Source of the DNA: Kribbella jiaozuonensis
Lineage (GTDB): Bacteria > Actinomycetota > Actinomycetes > Propionibacteriales > Kribbellaceae
Direction of reading: 5' to 3'
Length of the DNA stretch: 64,000 nt
NCBI RefSeq assembly: GCF_005233875.1
Contig: NZ_SZPZ01000003.1
Coordinates: 924,489-988,488 of the forward strand
Position numbers and translations under genes: made by a program. The notes beneath the pieces are model-generated. The model was not told where the DNA came from, did no database searches, and saw only the letters and a list, made by a program, of their open reading frames with translations. This document shows positions 32,150 to 40,725 of this stretch, one piece after another. Each line of letters opens with the position of its first letter. Positions within the stretch are counted from its first letter, which is position 1.

Positions 32150-33250
32150 ATGAGCTCCTCACACTTGGGTGTCTACAGCGACTGGATCGACCACGCGATT
32201 GCGCCCGCTGTGCGGGAATCTGCGCGCCCGGCCGCGGATCAGGTCCGCGAGATCGTACGGCGGATGGTGGCGACCGCCGGAGACGATGACGGCCCGTCGG
32301 ACGTTCGGGTCGAGCGGCGTTGGACGGCGGACGGGCTGGTCGGCGAGGAGATCTCGTACTCCGTCGGCTTCGGCGCGCGGACTCGTGCGCGGGTGCTGAA
32401 ACCGGCGGACGCCACCGGCCCGCTGCCCGGCGTACTCGCTCTGCACGGTCATGACGGCTTCAAGTACTACGGCCGCGAGAAGATCGCCGACACCGACGAG
32501 GAGCCTGCGGCCGAGGTGCGGGCGCTGCGAGACCAGTACTACGAGGGCCGCGCCTACGCGAACGACCTGGCGGCACAGGGGTACGTCGTGCTGGTGCCGG
32601 ACGCGTTCTGCTGGGGCAGCCGCCGCTTCCCGCTGACGGAGATGCCACCGCAGGTCCGAGAGGATGCCGTCGACGGAGACGCCGCCGCGTACAACGCTGC
32701 GGCCGGCCGGCACGAGCACCTGGTCGAGAAGTACTGCACCCTGCTCGGTACGACGTTTGCCGCCGTCGTCGCGCGGGAGGACCGCATCGCCCTCGACTAC
32801 CTGCGCGGTCGGGACGACACCACTGACCGGACGGCCAGCATCGGACTGTCCGGAGGCGGTTGCCGCTCCGCGTTGCTGCGGGCAACGAGCAGTGAGCTGA
32901 CCGCTGCCGTCGTGATCGGGATGATGGGCACCTACAACTCGTTGCTCGACCAGAACGTCGTGACCCACACCTGGATGCTGATGCCCCGGATGTTCCCGCC
33001 GCAGATCGACTGGTCCGATGTCGCCGCCTGCCAGGCCCCGGCACCGCTCCTGGTGCACTACAACCGGCAGGACGAGCTGTTCCCGTTGGACGGCGAGGAG
33101 GCAGCACACGAGCGGATCTCGGCGCAGTACGCCGCCGCCGGGTCCTCAGCGTCGTACGTCGGTCAGTTCTTCGACGGGCCCCACAAGTTCGACCGGGCGA
33201 TGCAGGCCGCTGCCTTCACCTGGCTGCGCAACGTCCTTGCGGTCGAGTAG
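32150..33250 (+). CDS. Alpha/beta hydrolase (acetyl-xylan-esterase/dienelactone type)
   Basis: A 366-residue alpha/beta hydrolase of the large esterase type: oxyanion region LALHGHDGFKYYG, nucleophile elbow IGLSGGGCRSALL (Ser), acid in HYNRQDELFP, His in FDGPHKFDRAM. There is no signal peptide. It follows the glycosidase-like gene by 12 nt, suggesting joint breakdown of an acylated glycan. Its last 105 bp are overlapped by the convergent MFS gene. Confidence 0.85.
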   Translation: MSSSHLGVYSDWIDHAIAPAVRESARPAADQVREIVRRMVATAGDDDGPSDVRVERRWTADGLVGEEISYSVGFGARTRARVLKPADATGPLPGVLALHGHDGFKYYGREKIADTDEEPAAEVRALRDQYYEGRAYANDLAAQGYVVLVPDAFCWGSRRFPLTEMPPQVREDAVDGDAAAYNAAAGRHEHLVEKYCTLLGTTFAAVVAREDRIALDYLRGRDDTTDRTASIGLSGGGCRSALLRATSSELTAAVVIGMMGTYNSLLDQNVVTHTWMLMPRMFPPQIDWSDVAACQAPAPLLVHYNRQDELFPLDGEEAAHERISAQYAAAGSSASYVGQFFDGPHKFDRAMQAAAFTWLRNVLAVE

Positions 33251-34375
33251 GCCGGTGACGAGAGCGACGAGCAGACCGGACACCGCGAGAGCCGCGCCGA
33301 CCCAGTTGGGTGCGGTGTAGCCGAGGCCGTGCTCGATGGTGAGTCCGCCGAGGTACGCGCCGGCTGCGTTACCCAAGTTGAACGCAGCGATGTTGGCCGC
33401 GGACGCCAGCGCCGGAGCGCCCTTCGCCTTGTCCATCACGCGCTTCTGCAGCGGAGCGACGGTCGCGAAGCCCGCTGCGCCGAAGAGTGCGATCGTCACG
33501 GCGGACGGCAGCTTGGCGTGGGCAGTGAACACGAAGGCGACCAGCACTGCGGCCAGTAGGGCCAGGATCAGGTAGAGACTCGGCATCAGCGACCGGTCTG
33601 CTGCCTTGCCGCCCAGGAGGTTGCCGACGACGAGCCCAGCGCCGAACAGCACCAGCAGCCAGGTCACAGCGCCCGCAGAGAAGCCAGCGACGTCAGTCAT
33701 CATCGGTGCGATGTAGGTGAAGGACGCGAAGACTCCAGCGAACCCCAGCGCAGTCATAGCCAGCGCCAGCCACACCTGCACGTTCTTGAACACAGCCAGC
33801 TCGGTCCGCAGCCCCGGTCCCTCCGCCGTGCCCTGTCGCGGTACGAGGAACACGATGCCGAGCAACCCGACTACGCCGAGCGCAGTGACGGCCCAGAACG
33901 TCGACCGCCAGCCGAAGTGCTGTCCGAGCGCAGTCCCGCCCGGTACGCCGAGCACGTTGGCCACGGTGAGCCCCGTGAACATCAGCGCGATCGCACTGGC
34001 CTGCTTGGCCTTCGGTACGAGCGACGCCGCGACGACCGATCCGACTCCGAAGAACGCTCCGTGGGACAGCGCTGCAATGATCCGCCCGGTCATCAGAACG
34101 CCGTACGACGGAGCGAGCGCGGACACCAGGTTGCCGGCGATGAAGACACCCATCAGCGCGATCAGCACGGTCTTGCGGGAGACCTTCGAGCCGATCGCGG
34201 TGAGCAGCGGCGCGCCGACCACGACCCCGAGCGCATAGCCGGAGATCAGCAGGCCGGCCGACGGGATGCTGACGCCGAAGTCGGTCGCGACCTCGGGCAG
34301 CAGACCCATGATCACGAACTCGGTGGTGCCGATTCCAAAGGCACCGATAGCGAGGGCCAGCAGGGCTGCGGGCAT
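33146..34375 (-). CDS. MFS transporter (AraJ/Cmx-like)
   Basis: A 409-residue twelve-helix major facilitator of the DHA1 drug/sugar efflux type: FGIGTTEFVIMGLLPEVA in helix 1, SGYALGVVVGAPLLTAIG, and the loop motif SKVSRKTVLIALM. The ATG at 34375 follows GAGGAGA at 9 nt. The C-terminal 34 or so residues lie antisense to the end of the esterase gene, a long convergent overlap that suggests loss of an earlier stop. Divergent from a MarR regulator, the usual efflux-control pair. Substrate unknown. Confidence 0.88.
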   Translation of the reverse strand: MPAALLALAIGAFGIGTTEFVIMGLLPEVATDFGVSIPSAGLLISGYALGVVVGAPLLTAIGSKVSRKTVLIALMGVFIAGNLVSALAPSYGVLMTGRIIAALSHGAFFGVGSVVAASLVPKAKQASAIALMFTGLTVANVLGVPGGTALGQHFGWRSTFWAVTALGVVGLLGIVFLVPRQGTAEGPGLRTELAVFKNVQVWLALAMTALGFAGVFASFTYIAPMMTDVAGFSAGAVTWLLVLFGAGLVVGNLLGGKAADRSLMPSLYLILALLAAVLVAFVFTAHAKLPSAVTIALFGAAGFATVAPLQKRVMDKAKGAPALASAANIAAFNLGNAAGAYLGGLTIEHGLGYTAPNWVGAALAVSGLLVALVTGLLDRKDVAQPGEGSGLHRPVELVGPVEELTDVRR

Positions 34376-34445
34376 GACGCGGACTCTCCTCGAATGTAGT
34401 CTTGTGACTGTTACCGGCGTGCGCGATAGTTGCATACGCGGACTA

Positions 34446-34474
34446 TTGCACAAGCGCTATGATTGCGCACGCAA
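34446..34474. promoter_or_regulatory. Possible MarR operator
   Basis: Two related palindromes, TTGCACAA (34446-34453) and TTGCG-CA-CGCAA (34463-34474), sit between the divergent MFS and MarR genes, within 35 nt of the MarR start. Confidence 0.45.
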
Positions 34475-34498
34475 GCGTGAAGTTCAAGTGGAGGTGTC

Positions 34499-34948
34499 GT
34501 GGGACTACCGGATGACGCCGCGGAGGCGCGGGCGCAGGGGTGGCGCACCCTGGCAGCTCTGCATGCCCGGATCGAGGACGAGCTGGAGCGCGCGCTGCAG
34601 AAGCAGCACGGCCTGTCCGTGAGCGAGTACAGCGTGCTGGACGTGCTGGCGCGGCAGGACGACTACCACCTGCGGATGAACCAGCTGTCCAACGCAGTAG
34701 TGCTCAGCCAGTCCGCTACTACCCGGCTGGTGAACCGGCTCGAGGACCGCAAGCTGCTGGAGCGGTACCTGTGCCCGACGGACCGGCGTGGCATCTACAC
34801 CGAGGTCACCGAGGCCGGCCGCGAGCTGCTCGACCAGGCGCAGCCGACGCACGACGCCGTACTGACGTCTGCCCTGAAGAACGCCTCCGAGCTGCCCGAG
34901 CTCTCGCCGCTGGTCGACGCCCTCGGGAAGCTGTCGCTGGCGGTCTGA
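34499..34948 (+). CDS. MarR family transcriptional regulator
   Basis: A 149-residue winged-helix regulator: LSVSEYSVLDVLARQDDYHL, recognition helix QLSNAVVLSQSATTRLVNRLE, and wing YLCPTDRRGIYTEVT, all typical of MarR. The GTG at 34499 follows GGAGG. Divergent from the MFS transporter and probably represses it until a ligand binds. The DUF3099 gene starts 1 nt after its stop, suggesting a shared transcript. Confidence 0.92.
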   Translation: MGLPDDAAEARAQGWRTLAALHARIEDELERALQKQHGLSVSEYSVLDVLARQDDYHLRMNQLSNAVVLSQSATTRLVNRLEDRKLLERYLCPTDRRGIYTEVTEAGRELLDQAQPTHDAVLTSALKNASELPELSPLVDALGKLSLAV

Positions 34949-34949
34949 C

Positions 34950-35138
34950 ATGGCGCGCCGGTGGGACAACCGGAAGGCCTACTACTGGCTGATGGGCAGC
35001 TGCCTCGCGCTCATCGGCCTGGCGTGGTTCGTGGTCCGGCTGTTCTCGATCCCGGTCGCGATCGGGATGAGCGCAGTAGCCGCCGTACTGCCGCCGATCG
35101 CTGTCATCGTCGCGAACTGGGGTCACGACCAGCGCTGA
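34950..35138 (+). CDS. DUF3099 family small membrane protein
   Basis: A 62-residue protein with two transmembrane helices (WLMGSCLALIGLAWFVVRL and VAIGMSAVAAVLPPIAVIVAN), matching actinobacterial DUF3099 proteins in length and the V-RLFSIPVAIGM region. Function unknown. It starts 1 nt after the MarR gene. Its 3' end overlaps the convergent CDF transporter gene by 35 bp. Confidence 0.78.
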   Translation: MARRWDNRKAYYWLMGSCLALIGLAWFVVRLFSIPVAIGMSAVAAVLPPIAVIVANWGHDQR

Positions 35139-36057
35139 CGCGGCCCTCCGCGGGTGTCGGGTCCAGATAGAGGTGCCGCACCATCGGGAACGCCTCCCGC
35201 ACTCGTACGTCGACCTTCTCGGCGAGCTGCTCGACGGCAGCGCCGGTGGTGTCGGAGTCGTCCAGGTCGACGGTCGCAACGACCAGGACCTGGTCCGGCG
35301 CCAGCTGCAGGGTGAGCAGCTCGAGTACTTCGTCGATGCCTGGCGTGCTCGCGATCAGCTCGCGTAGTTCGCGCTGGGTGTCGGCCGGTAGCGCCCGTCC
35401 GATCAGCATGGTCTTGTTGTCCCGGCCGAGCGTGAACGCGACCACGATCAGCAGCAGGCCGATGGCGATCGACGCGGCACCGTCCCAGATGTGCTCGCCG
35501 GTGACGACGGACAACGTCACACCGGCCGCTGCGATGAGCAGTCCGATCAGTGCGGCCGAGTCCTCGAAGGCCACTGTCTTCACAGCAGGCTCGGCGCTCC
35601 GCAGATGCTTGAGGAACGGTACGTCGGCTTCGCGCGCCTCCCGGCGGAGCTGGAACACCGCCCGGAGCCAGGAGCTCCCCTCGAACAGGAACGAGATCCC
35701 CAGCACTAAATAGATCACTGCCAGGGCGGCGATCGGTGAGGGCGCGAAGATCGAGCGCAGACCCTCGGTGATCGAGAAGCCGGCGCCGAGGACCAGGATG
35801 CCGACCGCGGCGAGCAGTGACCAGAAGTACCGCTCCATGCCGTAGCCGAACGGATGCCGGGCATCGGCCGGCTTGCGACTGCGGTGCAGCGCGGCCAGCA
35901 GGAACACCTGGTTGAGCGTGTCCGCGACGGAGTGCGCTGCCTCGGCGAGCAGCGCGGTGGATCCGGACAGCAGACCGGCGACGATCTTGGCGATCGCTAT
36001 CGCCAGGTTCGCCGTACCGGCTATCAGGACTGTTGCGTCCGACTCTTCCTCAGCCAT
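35104..36057 (-). CDS. Cation diffusion facilitator transporter
   Basis: A 317-residue CDF antiporter expected to export Zn2+ or another divalent metal. Six transmembrane helices; metal-site signatures are LLAEAAHSVADTLNQ (HxxxD in helix 2) and FEDSAALIGLLIA in helix 5 (D in a DxxxD-like position, atypical: ED-SAAL). A C-terminal cytoplasmic ferredoxin-like domain follows (about 215-300). The ATG at 36057 overlaps the LysR stop (TGATG), so it is translationally coupled to the regulator. Confidence 0.87.
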   Translation of the reverse strand: MAEEESDATVLIAGTANLAIAIAKIVAGLLSGSTALLAEAAHSVADTLNQVFLLAALHRSRKPADARHPFGYGMERYFWSLLAAVGILVLGAGFSITEGLRSIFAPSPIAALAVIYLVLGISFLFEGSSWLRAVFQLRREAREADVPFLKHLRSAEPAVKTVAFEDSAALIGLLIAAAGVTLSVVTGEHIWDGAASIAIGLLLIVVAFTLGRDNKTMLIGRALPADTQRELRELIASTPGIDEVLELLTLQLAPDQVLVVATVDLDDSDTTGAAVEQLAEKVDVRVREAFPMVRHLYLDPTPAEGRVSAGRDPSSRR

Positions 36058-36941
36058 CACCTCCGCGTGCCCGCGGCGTCATCACCCCAAACGAGGACCT
36101 CGATGAACGCTGCGGCCAGCGGGTCGGGCTCACCGCGCGTGTACGCCGTGAGCGTGCGCAAGACCGGTGGATCGAGATGGAGGATGTGACTGCCACTCGG
36201 CAGGCCGATGTTGTCGGGGACCAGGGCCGGGCCGAGACCGGCCGCGGCGAGTGCTGGTGCGGCAGCGGTCTGCTCCGTGCGCACGGCGATGCGCGGCTCG
36301 AACCCGGCCTGCGCGCACGCGTGGTCGAGCACGTCCGCGAGTCCGTGGCCGGGCGCGTAGTGCACCCATGCCCGGTCGGCGAGGTCCTGGAGCTTGACGG
36401 TGTCTCCGGTTGCAGCTGGATCGTCGGACGCGACCACGACGACCAGCTCTTCGGAGCCGAGCGTGCGGGTGACGCCTGGCCAGTTGCTGGGTTCAGGGCC
36501 GACGGCGAGGTCGGCCTCGCCTGCGTTCATCGCCTCGACCAGCTCGTCGGTATGGCGGTGCTCGAAGAGGCGGATGCCGACGTCGGGATGCGTCAGTCGC
36601 CAGCGGCGGAGTGCCGCGGGCAGCACGCCCAGAGTCATGGAGTAGAGCGTGGCGATCTGCAGTTCGCCGACCTCGAGGCCTGCGGCCTGGCGGGCGGCGC
36701 AGCGGGCGCGCTCGGCGTCGGCCAATGCGGCCCGTGCGTGCGGGAGCATGGCGCGGCCGGTCGGGGTGAGGCGAACTGTGCGGGGGAGCCGCTCGAGCAG
36801 CGGTCCGCCGGCTGAGCGTTCGAGCGTGCGGATCTGGTGCGAGAGCGCCGGCTGGGTGACGTGCAGGAGCTCGGCGGCCTTGGTGAAGGAGGTCTCGTCG
36901 ACGACGGTGACGAAGTACTCGAGCTGCCTGAGCGTTGCCAT
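36057..36941 (-). CDS. LysR family transcriptional regulator
   Basis: A 294-residue LysR regulator: winged helix at 1-60 (LRQLEYFVTVVDETSFTKAA, LHVTQPALSHQIRTLER) and a two-lobed effector domain from about 90. Divergent from a short-chain dehydrogenase-like gene with a 70-bp intergenic region, the standard LysR target arrangement. It is also upstream of, and overlapping, the CDF transporter gene on its own strand. The co-inducer is unknown. Confidence 0.92.
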   Translation of the reverse strand: MATLRQLEYFVTVVDETSFTKAAELLHVTQPALSHQIRTLERSAGGPLLERLPRTVRLTPTGRAMLPHARAALADAERARCAARQAAGLEVGELQIATLYSMTLGVLPAALRRWRLTHPDVGIRLFEHRHTDELVEAMNAGEADLAVGPEPSNWPGVTRTLGSEELVVVVASDDPAATGDTVKLQDLADRAWVHYAPGHGLADVLDHACAQAGFEPRIAVRTEQTAAAPALAAAGLGPALVPDNIGLPSGSHILHLDPPVLRTLTAYTRGEPDPLAAAFIEVLVWGDDAAGTRR

Positions 36942-37011
36942 GATCTGAGCTTATGGCTTCGGTGAAAACTATGCCTTGGTTTTATCCGCGCAGGTCAGCA
37001 AGGCTGTGGTC

Positions 37012-38064
37012 ATGGAGAACGTCGCGTTGGTAGTCGGTGCCCGGGGTGTCATCGGGACGAATCTGGTCGAACATCTGGCGTCGCTGCCGGACTGGCGGGT
37101 GATCGGCCTGTCGCGTCGCGGCGGCGTCGATGTACCCGGTCGCGTCCGCCACGTCGCGGTCGATCTGCTCGATCCGGAAGACACCCGGACCAAGCTCTCG
37201 GGGCTCTCCGACGTGACGCACGTGTTCTACGTCGCCTACCAGGACCGGCCGACCTGGGCCGAGCTGGTCGCGCCGAATCTCGCGATGCTGGTGAACGTCG
37301 TGGACGCGATCGAGCCGGTCGCGCACGGGCTACGGCACGTGAGCCTGATGCAGGGCTACAAGGTGTACGGCGCACATCTCGGTCCGTTCAAGACGCCGGC
37401 CCGCGAGGACGATCCGCCGCACCTGCCGCCGGAGTTCAACGTCGACCAGCAGCGGTTCCTCGAGGAGCGGCAGCAAGGTAAGGCGTGGACCTGGTCGGCG
37501 CTGCGACCGTCCGTCGTCGGTGGCGCAGCGTTGGGCAATCCCATGAACCTCGCGGTCGCGATCGCTGTGTATGCGTCGATCTCCAAGGAGCTCGGCGTAC
37601 CGCTGCGCTTCCCGGGCAAGCCTGGCGCGTACGACGCGCTGCTCGAGCTGACCGATGCGGGTTTGCTGGCCAAGGCAACGGTCTGGGCGGCGACCTCGCC
37701 CGCGGCGGCCAACCAGGCGTTCAACATCACGAACGGCGACCTGTTCCGGTGGAACGAGTTGTGGCCCCGGCTGGCGGCGTGGTTCGGACTCGAAGCGGCG
37801 CCTCCGCTGCAGATGTCGTTGCAGGACGTGATGGCCGACAAAGAGCCGCTGTGGAAGGAGATGCAGGCCACACACGGACTGGCCACGACGTCCTTCGCAG
37901 AGGTGTCGTCGTGGCCGTTCGCGGACTTCGTCTTCGGATGGGACTACGACTTCTTCGCCGACTCGTCGAAGTCCCGGCGGGCCGGGTTCCACGACTACGT
38001 CGAGACCGAGCAGATGTTCTACGGCATCTTCGCCGAGCTGCGCCGGCAGGGGATCATTCCCTGA
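37012..38064 (+). CDS. NAD(P)-dependent reductase (progesterone-5-beta-reductase-like SDR)
   Basis: A 350-residue extended SDR. The nucleotide motif is ALVVGARGVIGTNLVEHL, a variant of GxxGxxG, and the active-site region MQGYKVYGAHLGPFKTPARE has the Tyr/Lys arrangement of PRISE-type enone reductases rather than classical YxxxK. FFNVDQQRFLEE-like and WSALRPSVVGG segments support this subfamily. The ATG at 37012 has no ribosome-binding site, so the mRNA may be leaderless. Divergent from the LysR gene and likely its target. Probably reduces an activated C=C bond; substrate unknown. Confidence 0.82.
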   Translation: MENVALVVGARGVIGTNLVEHLASLPDWRVIGLSRRGGVDVPGRVRHVAVDLLDPEDTRTKLSGLSDVTHVFYVAYQDRPTWAELVAPNLAMLVNVVDAIEPVAHGLRHVSLMQGYKVYGAHLGPFKTPAREDDPPHLPPEFNVDQQRFLEERQQGKAWTWSALRPSVVGGAALGNPMNLAVAIAVYASISKELGVPLRFPGKPGAYDALLELTDAGLLAKATVWAATSPAAANQAFNITNGDLFRWNELWPRLAAWFGLEAAPPLQMSLQDVMADKEPLWKEMQATHGLATTSFAEVSSWPFADFVFGWDYDFFADSSKSRRAGFHDYVETEQMFYGIFAELRRQGIIP

Positions 38065-38781
38065 TCAGTCCCCGCGCAGATCGGTGCCGTGGGTCCGGAG
38101 GAAGTAGATCGGGTCGGTGTAGGTGCCGGGCAACTTGCCGAGCGACTGGATGACCGTCGACGGTCCGTTGGCGTGGCTCATCGCGTACAGGTACGCAGTA
38201 CCGGCGTCTTTGTCCACGCCGATGAGCAGTGTGCTCACCTGTCCGCAGCGCTGGGCGACCAGGTAGTCGAAAGCTCCCCAAGTCCCCGAACGGACCTGCT
38301 TGACCACCGGGGTCATCACCTTCGTCAGTGGCAGGCGGATCGTGTACAGCGCCCCACCGCGGGTGGTGGCCAGGAACGTGTCGTACGTCGTGGACTGGCC
38401 GAGCAGCGCCCACGTCTTCACGGCGCTGAAGCCGCCTGTCTGCCCGGTAGGCGTCCAGCCGAAGCTGTTGATGACCCAGCGGTGCACAGTCCCGTTGCTG
38501 AGGCCGTAGAACTGATTGCGAGCCAGCGACGGCAGGTTGCTGCTCCAGTTCCAGATCGTGCTCAGCCTGGCCTGACCCGGGCTGAAGACGGTCACCTGCC
38601 GCTGGACCGATGAGACCGTCGCGGGCTGGGTCGCCGTGACGGTCCGGTACTGGACGACGCCCTGGCTGGTGATGGAGCCGAGGTCCATCGTGCAGGCGGT
38701 CGCGGTCGGTGCCGCATTGGCCGGGCTGGTCAGGAGGGTGAATGGGAGTGCGAGCGCCGGGAGGGCACGCAGGAGCTTCAT
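38065..38781 (-). CDS. Secreted hypothetical protein
   Basis: A 238-residue exported protein. The signal peptide starts MKLLRALPALALPFTLLTS with cleavage near ANA; the start at 38781 is chosen for this. The mature part is beta-rich with repeated aromatic strands (STIWNWSSNLPSL, TVHRWVINSFGWTP, FLATTRGGALYTIRL), like a small propeller or tachylectin-like fold. No catalytic motif or family recognised. The stop directly abuts that of the convergent reductase gene. Confidence 0.65.
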   Translation of the reverse strand: MKLLRALPALALPFTLLTSPANAAPTATACTMDLGSITSQGVVQYRTVTATQPATVSSVQRQVTVFSPGQARLSTIWNWSSNLPSLARNQFYGLSNGTVHRWVINSFGWTPTGQTGGFSAVKTWALLGQSTTYDTFLATTRGGALYTIRLPLTKVMTPVVKQVRSGTWGAFDYLVAQRCGQVSTLLIGVDKDAGTAYLYAMSHANGPSTVIQSLGKLPGTYTDPIYFLRTHGTDLRGD

Positions 38782-38861
38782 GTGGGTCACCAGTCCTCTC
38801 AGTGAGGTTGATGCGCGCAACGGATCCGAAGTTACCGCCTCGATGTGGCATGCTCCGGGCT

Positions 38862-39455
38862 GTGACGGCGATGGGTGCGGGAAAGCTGCTCGGGACCAAC
38901 CTGCGGGCGCGGCGGGACGAGCAGGGCATCTCGCTGTCCGAACTGGCCCGGCGGTCCGGGATCGCGAAGGGCACGCTGTCCCAGCTCGAGTCCGGTGCGG
39001 GCAACCCGACGATCGAGACAGTGTTCAGTTTGTCGAACGCTCTCGGCGTGCCGGTGTCGGCTCTGCTGGCCGAGTCGCCGGCGTCGGACCTGGTCCTGGT
39101 GCGGTCCGCGGACGTCGACGTACTGTCCGGTGAGGCGATCGATCTGCGGATGCTGCGGCGGCTCGAGCACCCGGGCGGGCTGTTCGAGATCTACAACCAG
39201 GAGATCCGGCCGGATGCGGTCCAGCACTCCGACGGACATCCGGGGACCGAGCACCACATCGTCCTGGCTGGTCGGCTACGTGTCAGTACACATGGGCAGA
39301 CCGAGGAACTGGGGCCTGGCGACTACCTCGCCTTCCGGGCAGCCGGAGCGCACGGCTATGAGGCTGTCGACGGTCCGGTGCGGTCGGTGCTGCTGCTCGA
39401 ATACCCGCCGGATGTGTACCCGACGGCGGCCGGTGGGCCGCATTTGCCGGGATAG
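38862..39455 (+). CDS. XRE family regulator with cupin domain
   Basis: A 197-residue regulator: helix-turn-helix at about 10-65 (LRARRDEQGISLSELARRSG, GTLSQLESGAGNPTIETVF) and C-terminal cupin (about 110-190; HHIVLAGRLRVSTHG, LGPGDYLAFRA). GTG 38862 is preferred, with CATGCT 7 nt upstream; ATG 38871 is an alternative. It lies just upstream of the apparent hydroxyproline operon in the same direction and probably represses it, sensing a pathway compound through the cupin. Confidence 0.88.
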   Translation: MTAMGAGKLLGTNLRARRDEQGISLSELARRSGIAKGTLSQLESGAGNPTIETVFSLSNALGVPVSALLAESPASDLVLVRSADVDVLSGEAIDLRMLRRLEHPGGLFEIYNQEIRPDAVQHSDGHPGTEHHIVLAGRLRVSTHGQTEELGPGDYLAFRAAGAHGYEAVDGPVRSVLLLEYPPDVYPTAAGGPHLPG

Positions 39456-39492
39456 TTCCGGGAGAAGTCCGGGAGAGGTCCGGTTGAGTACA

Positions 39493-39546
39493 TTGACCGG
39501 TCGTCGGAACCGCGCGTACTCTCGATATCGTTCATTTTAGCGAACG
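39493..39546 (+). promoter_or_regulatory. Promoter and operator of the hydroxyproline operon
   Basis: TTGACC (39493-39498), an 18-nt spacer and TACTCT (39517-39522) form a good sigma-70-type promoter. Immediately downstream CGTTC (39529-39533) and GAACG (39542-39546) form an inverted repeat with an 8-nt spacer across the expected start site, a plausible operator for the XRE-cupin repressor. Confidence 0.55.
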
Positions 39547-39564
39547 TCATCGAGGAGAGCCGTC

Positions 39565-40725
39565 ATGCACCGGTCCGCGACACCCGATGTGGTGGTGGTC
39601 GGTGCGGGCATGGTCGGGGCGGCCTGCGCGGAGGCGTTGTCGGCGGCCGGCGTGCGGGTGCTGGTCATCGACCGCGACGGCCCGGCCGCGGGGACGACGG
39701 CGTCTGGCGAGGGCAACGTGCTGATCTCGGACAAGGAGCCGGGGCCGGAGCTCGACCTGGCGATCGCCTCGCGTGCGGAGTGGGATGTCGTGCGCGGCCG
39801 CCTGCCTGAGCGAGTCGCGGATATCGAGTGGGAAGCCAAGGGCGGTGTGGTGGTGGCGACCGGGGATCCGGAGCCGTTGACCGCCTTCGCGGCCAAGCAG
39901 CAGGAGGCCGGGGTCGCGGCGCAGGTGATCACCCCTGCTGAGGTTTTCGAGCTCGAGCCACTCATCACGCCCCGAGTGACGATCGGGGTGCATTACCCGG
40001 ACGACGCGCAGGTGCAGCCGGTGCTGGCGGCGACGGCTTTGCTGGCGGCCGTTCGCGAACGCGGTGGTGAGGTGCGATCGGGGGTGACCGCGCTGGGGTT
40101 GCGGCAGTCGCGTGGTCGTGTGGTGGGTGTGGATACCTCGGACGGCGATATCGCTTGTGGGGCAGTGCTCAACGCGTGCGGACCGTGGGCCGGTGCCTTC
40201 GGTGCGGCGGCGGGTGCGCCGATCGAGGTGCTGCCGCGGCGCGGCATGATTCTGGTGACCGCACCGCTGCCGGAGTCCGTGCGCCACAAGGTGTACGACG
40301 CGGATTACGTCGGTGCGGTCGGGAGCGGCGACGCCGAACTGCAGACGTCGTCGGTGGTCGAGTCGACGCGCGCCGGGACGGTGCTGATCGGGTCGAGCCG
40401 GGAGCGGATCGGGTTCGACGAGGCGGTCCGGGTGCGGGTGCTGCGGGAGCTCGCGCGGAAGGCGGTCGGGCTGTTCCCGTTCCTCGGCGATGTGCCGGTG
40501 ATGCGGGCGTACGGCGGCTTCCGTCCGTACGCTCCGGATCATCTGCCGGTTATCGGTGCGGATCCGCGGGTGCTCGGGCTGTGGCATGCGACCGGTCATG
40601 AAGGCGCCGGTATTGGGCTCGCGCCGTCGACAGGCCGGCTGATTACTGAGTTGTTCCTCGGGCTTGCGCCACATCTCGATCCAGCGCCATTCCGCGTCGA
40701 CCGCCCGGCGGTGATCGCATCATGA
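39565..40725 (+). CDS. FAD-dependent D-amino-acid dehydrogenase (D-hydroxyproline type)
   Basis: A 386-residue DadA/HcnC-like flavoprotein: FAD site VVVVGAGMVGAACAEAL and a C-terminal VMRAYGGFRPYAPDHLPVIG with LWHATGHEGAGIGLAPSTG, typical of the amine-oxidising subunit of D-hydroxyproline dehydrogenase. It should oxidise cis-4-hydroxy-D-proline made by the epimerase encoded three genes downstream. CGAGGAGAG precedes the ATG. It overlaps the next gene by ATGA, and four genes are chained this way. Confidence 0.85.
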   Translation: MHRSATPDVVVVGAGMVGAACAEALSAAGVRVLVIDRDGPAAGTTASGEGNVLISDKEPGPELDLAIASRAEWDVVRGRLPERVADIEWEAKGGVVVATGDPEPLTAFAAKQQEAGVAAQVITPAEVFELEPLITPRVTIGVHYPDDAQVQPVLAATALLAAVRERGGEVRSGVTALGLRQSRGRVVGVDTSDGDIACGAVLNACGPWAGAFGAAAGAPIEVLPRRGMILVTAPLPESVRHKVYDADYVGAVGSGDAELQTSSVVESTRAGTVLIGSSRERIGFDEAVRVRVLRELARKAVGLFPFLGDVPVMRAYGGFRPYAPDHLPVIGADPRVLGLWHATGHEGAGIGLAPSTGRLITELFLGLAPHLDPAPFRVDRPAVIAS

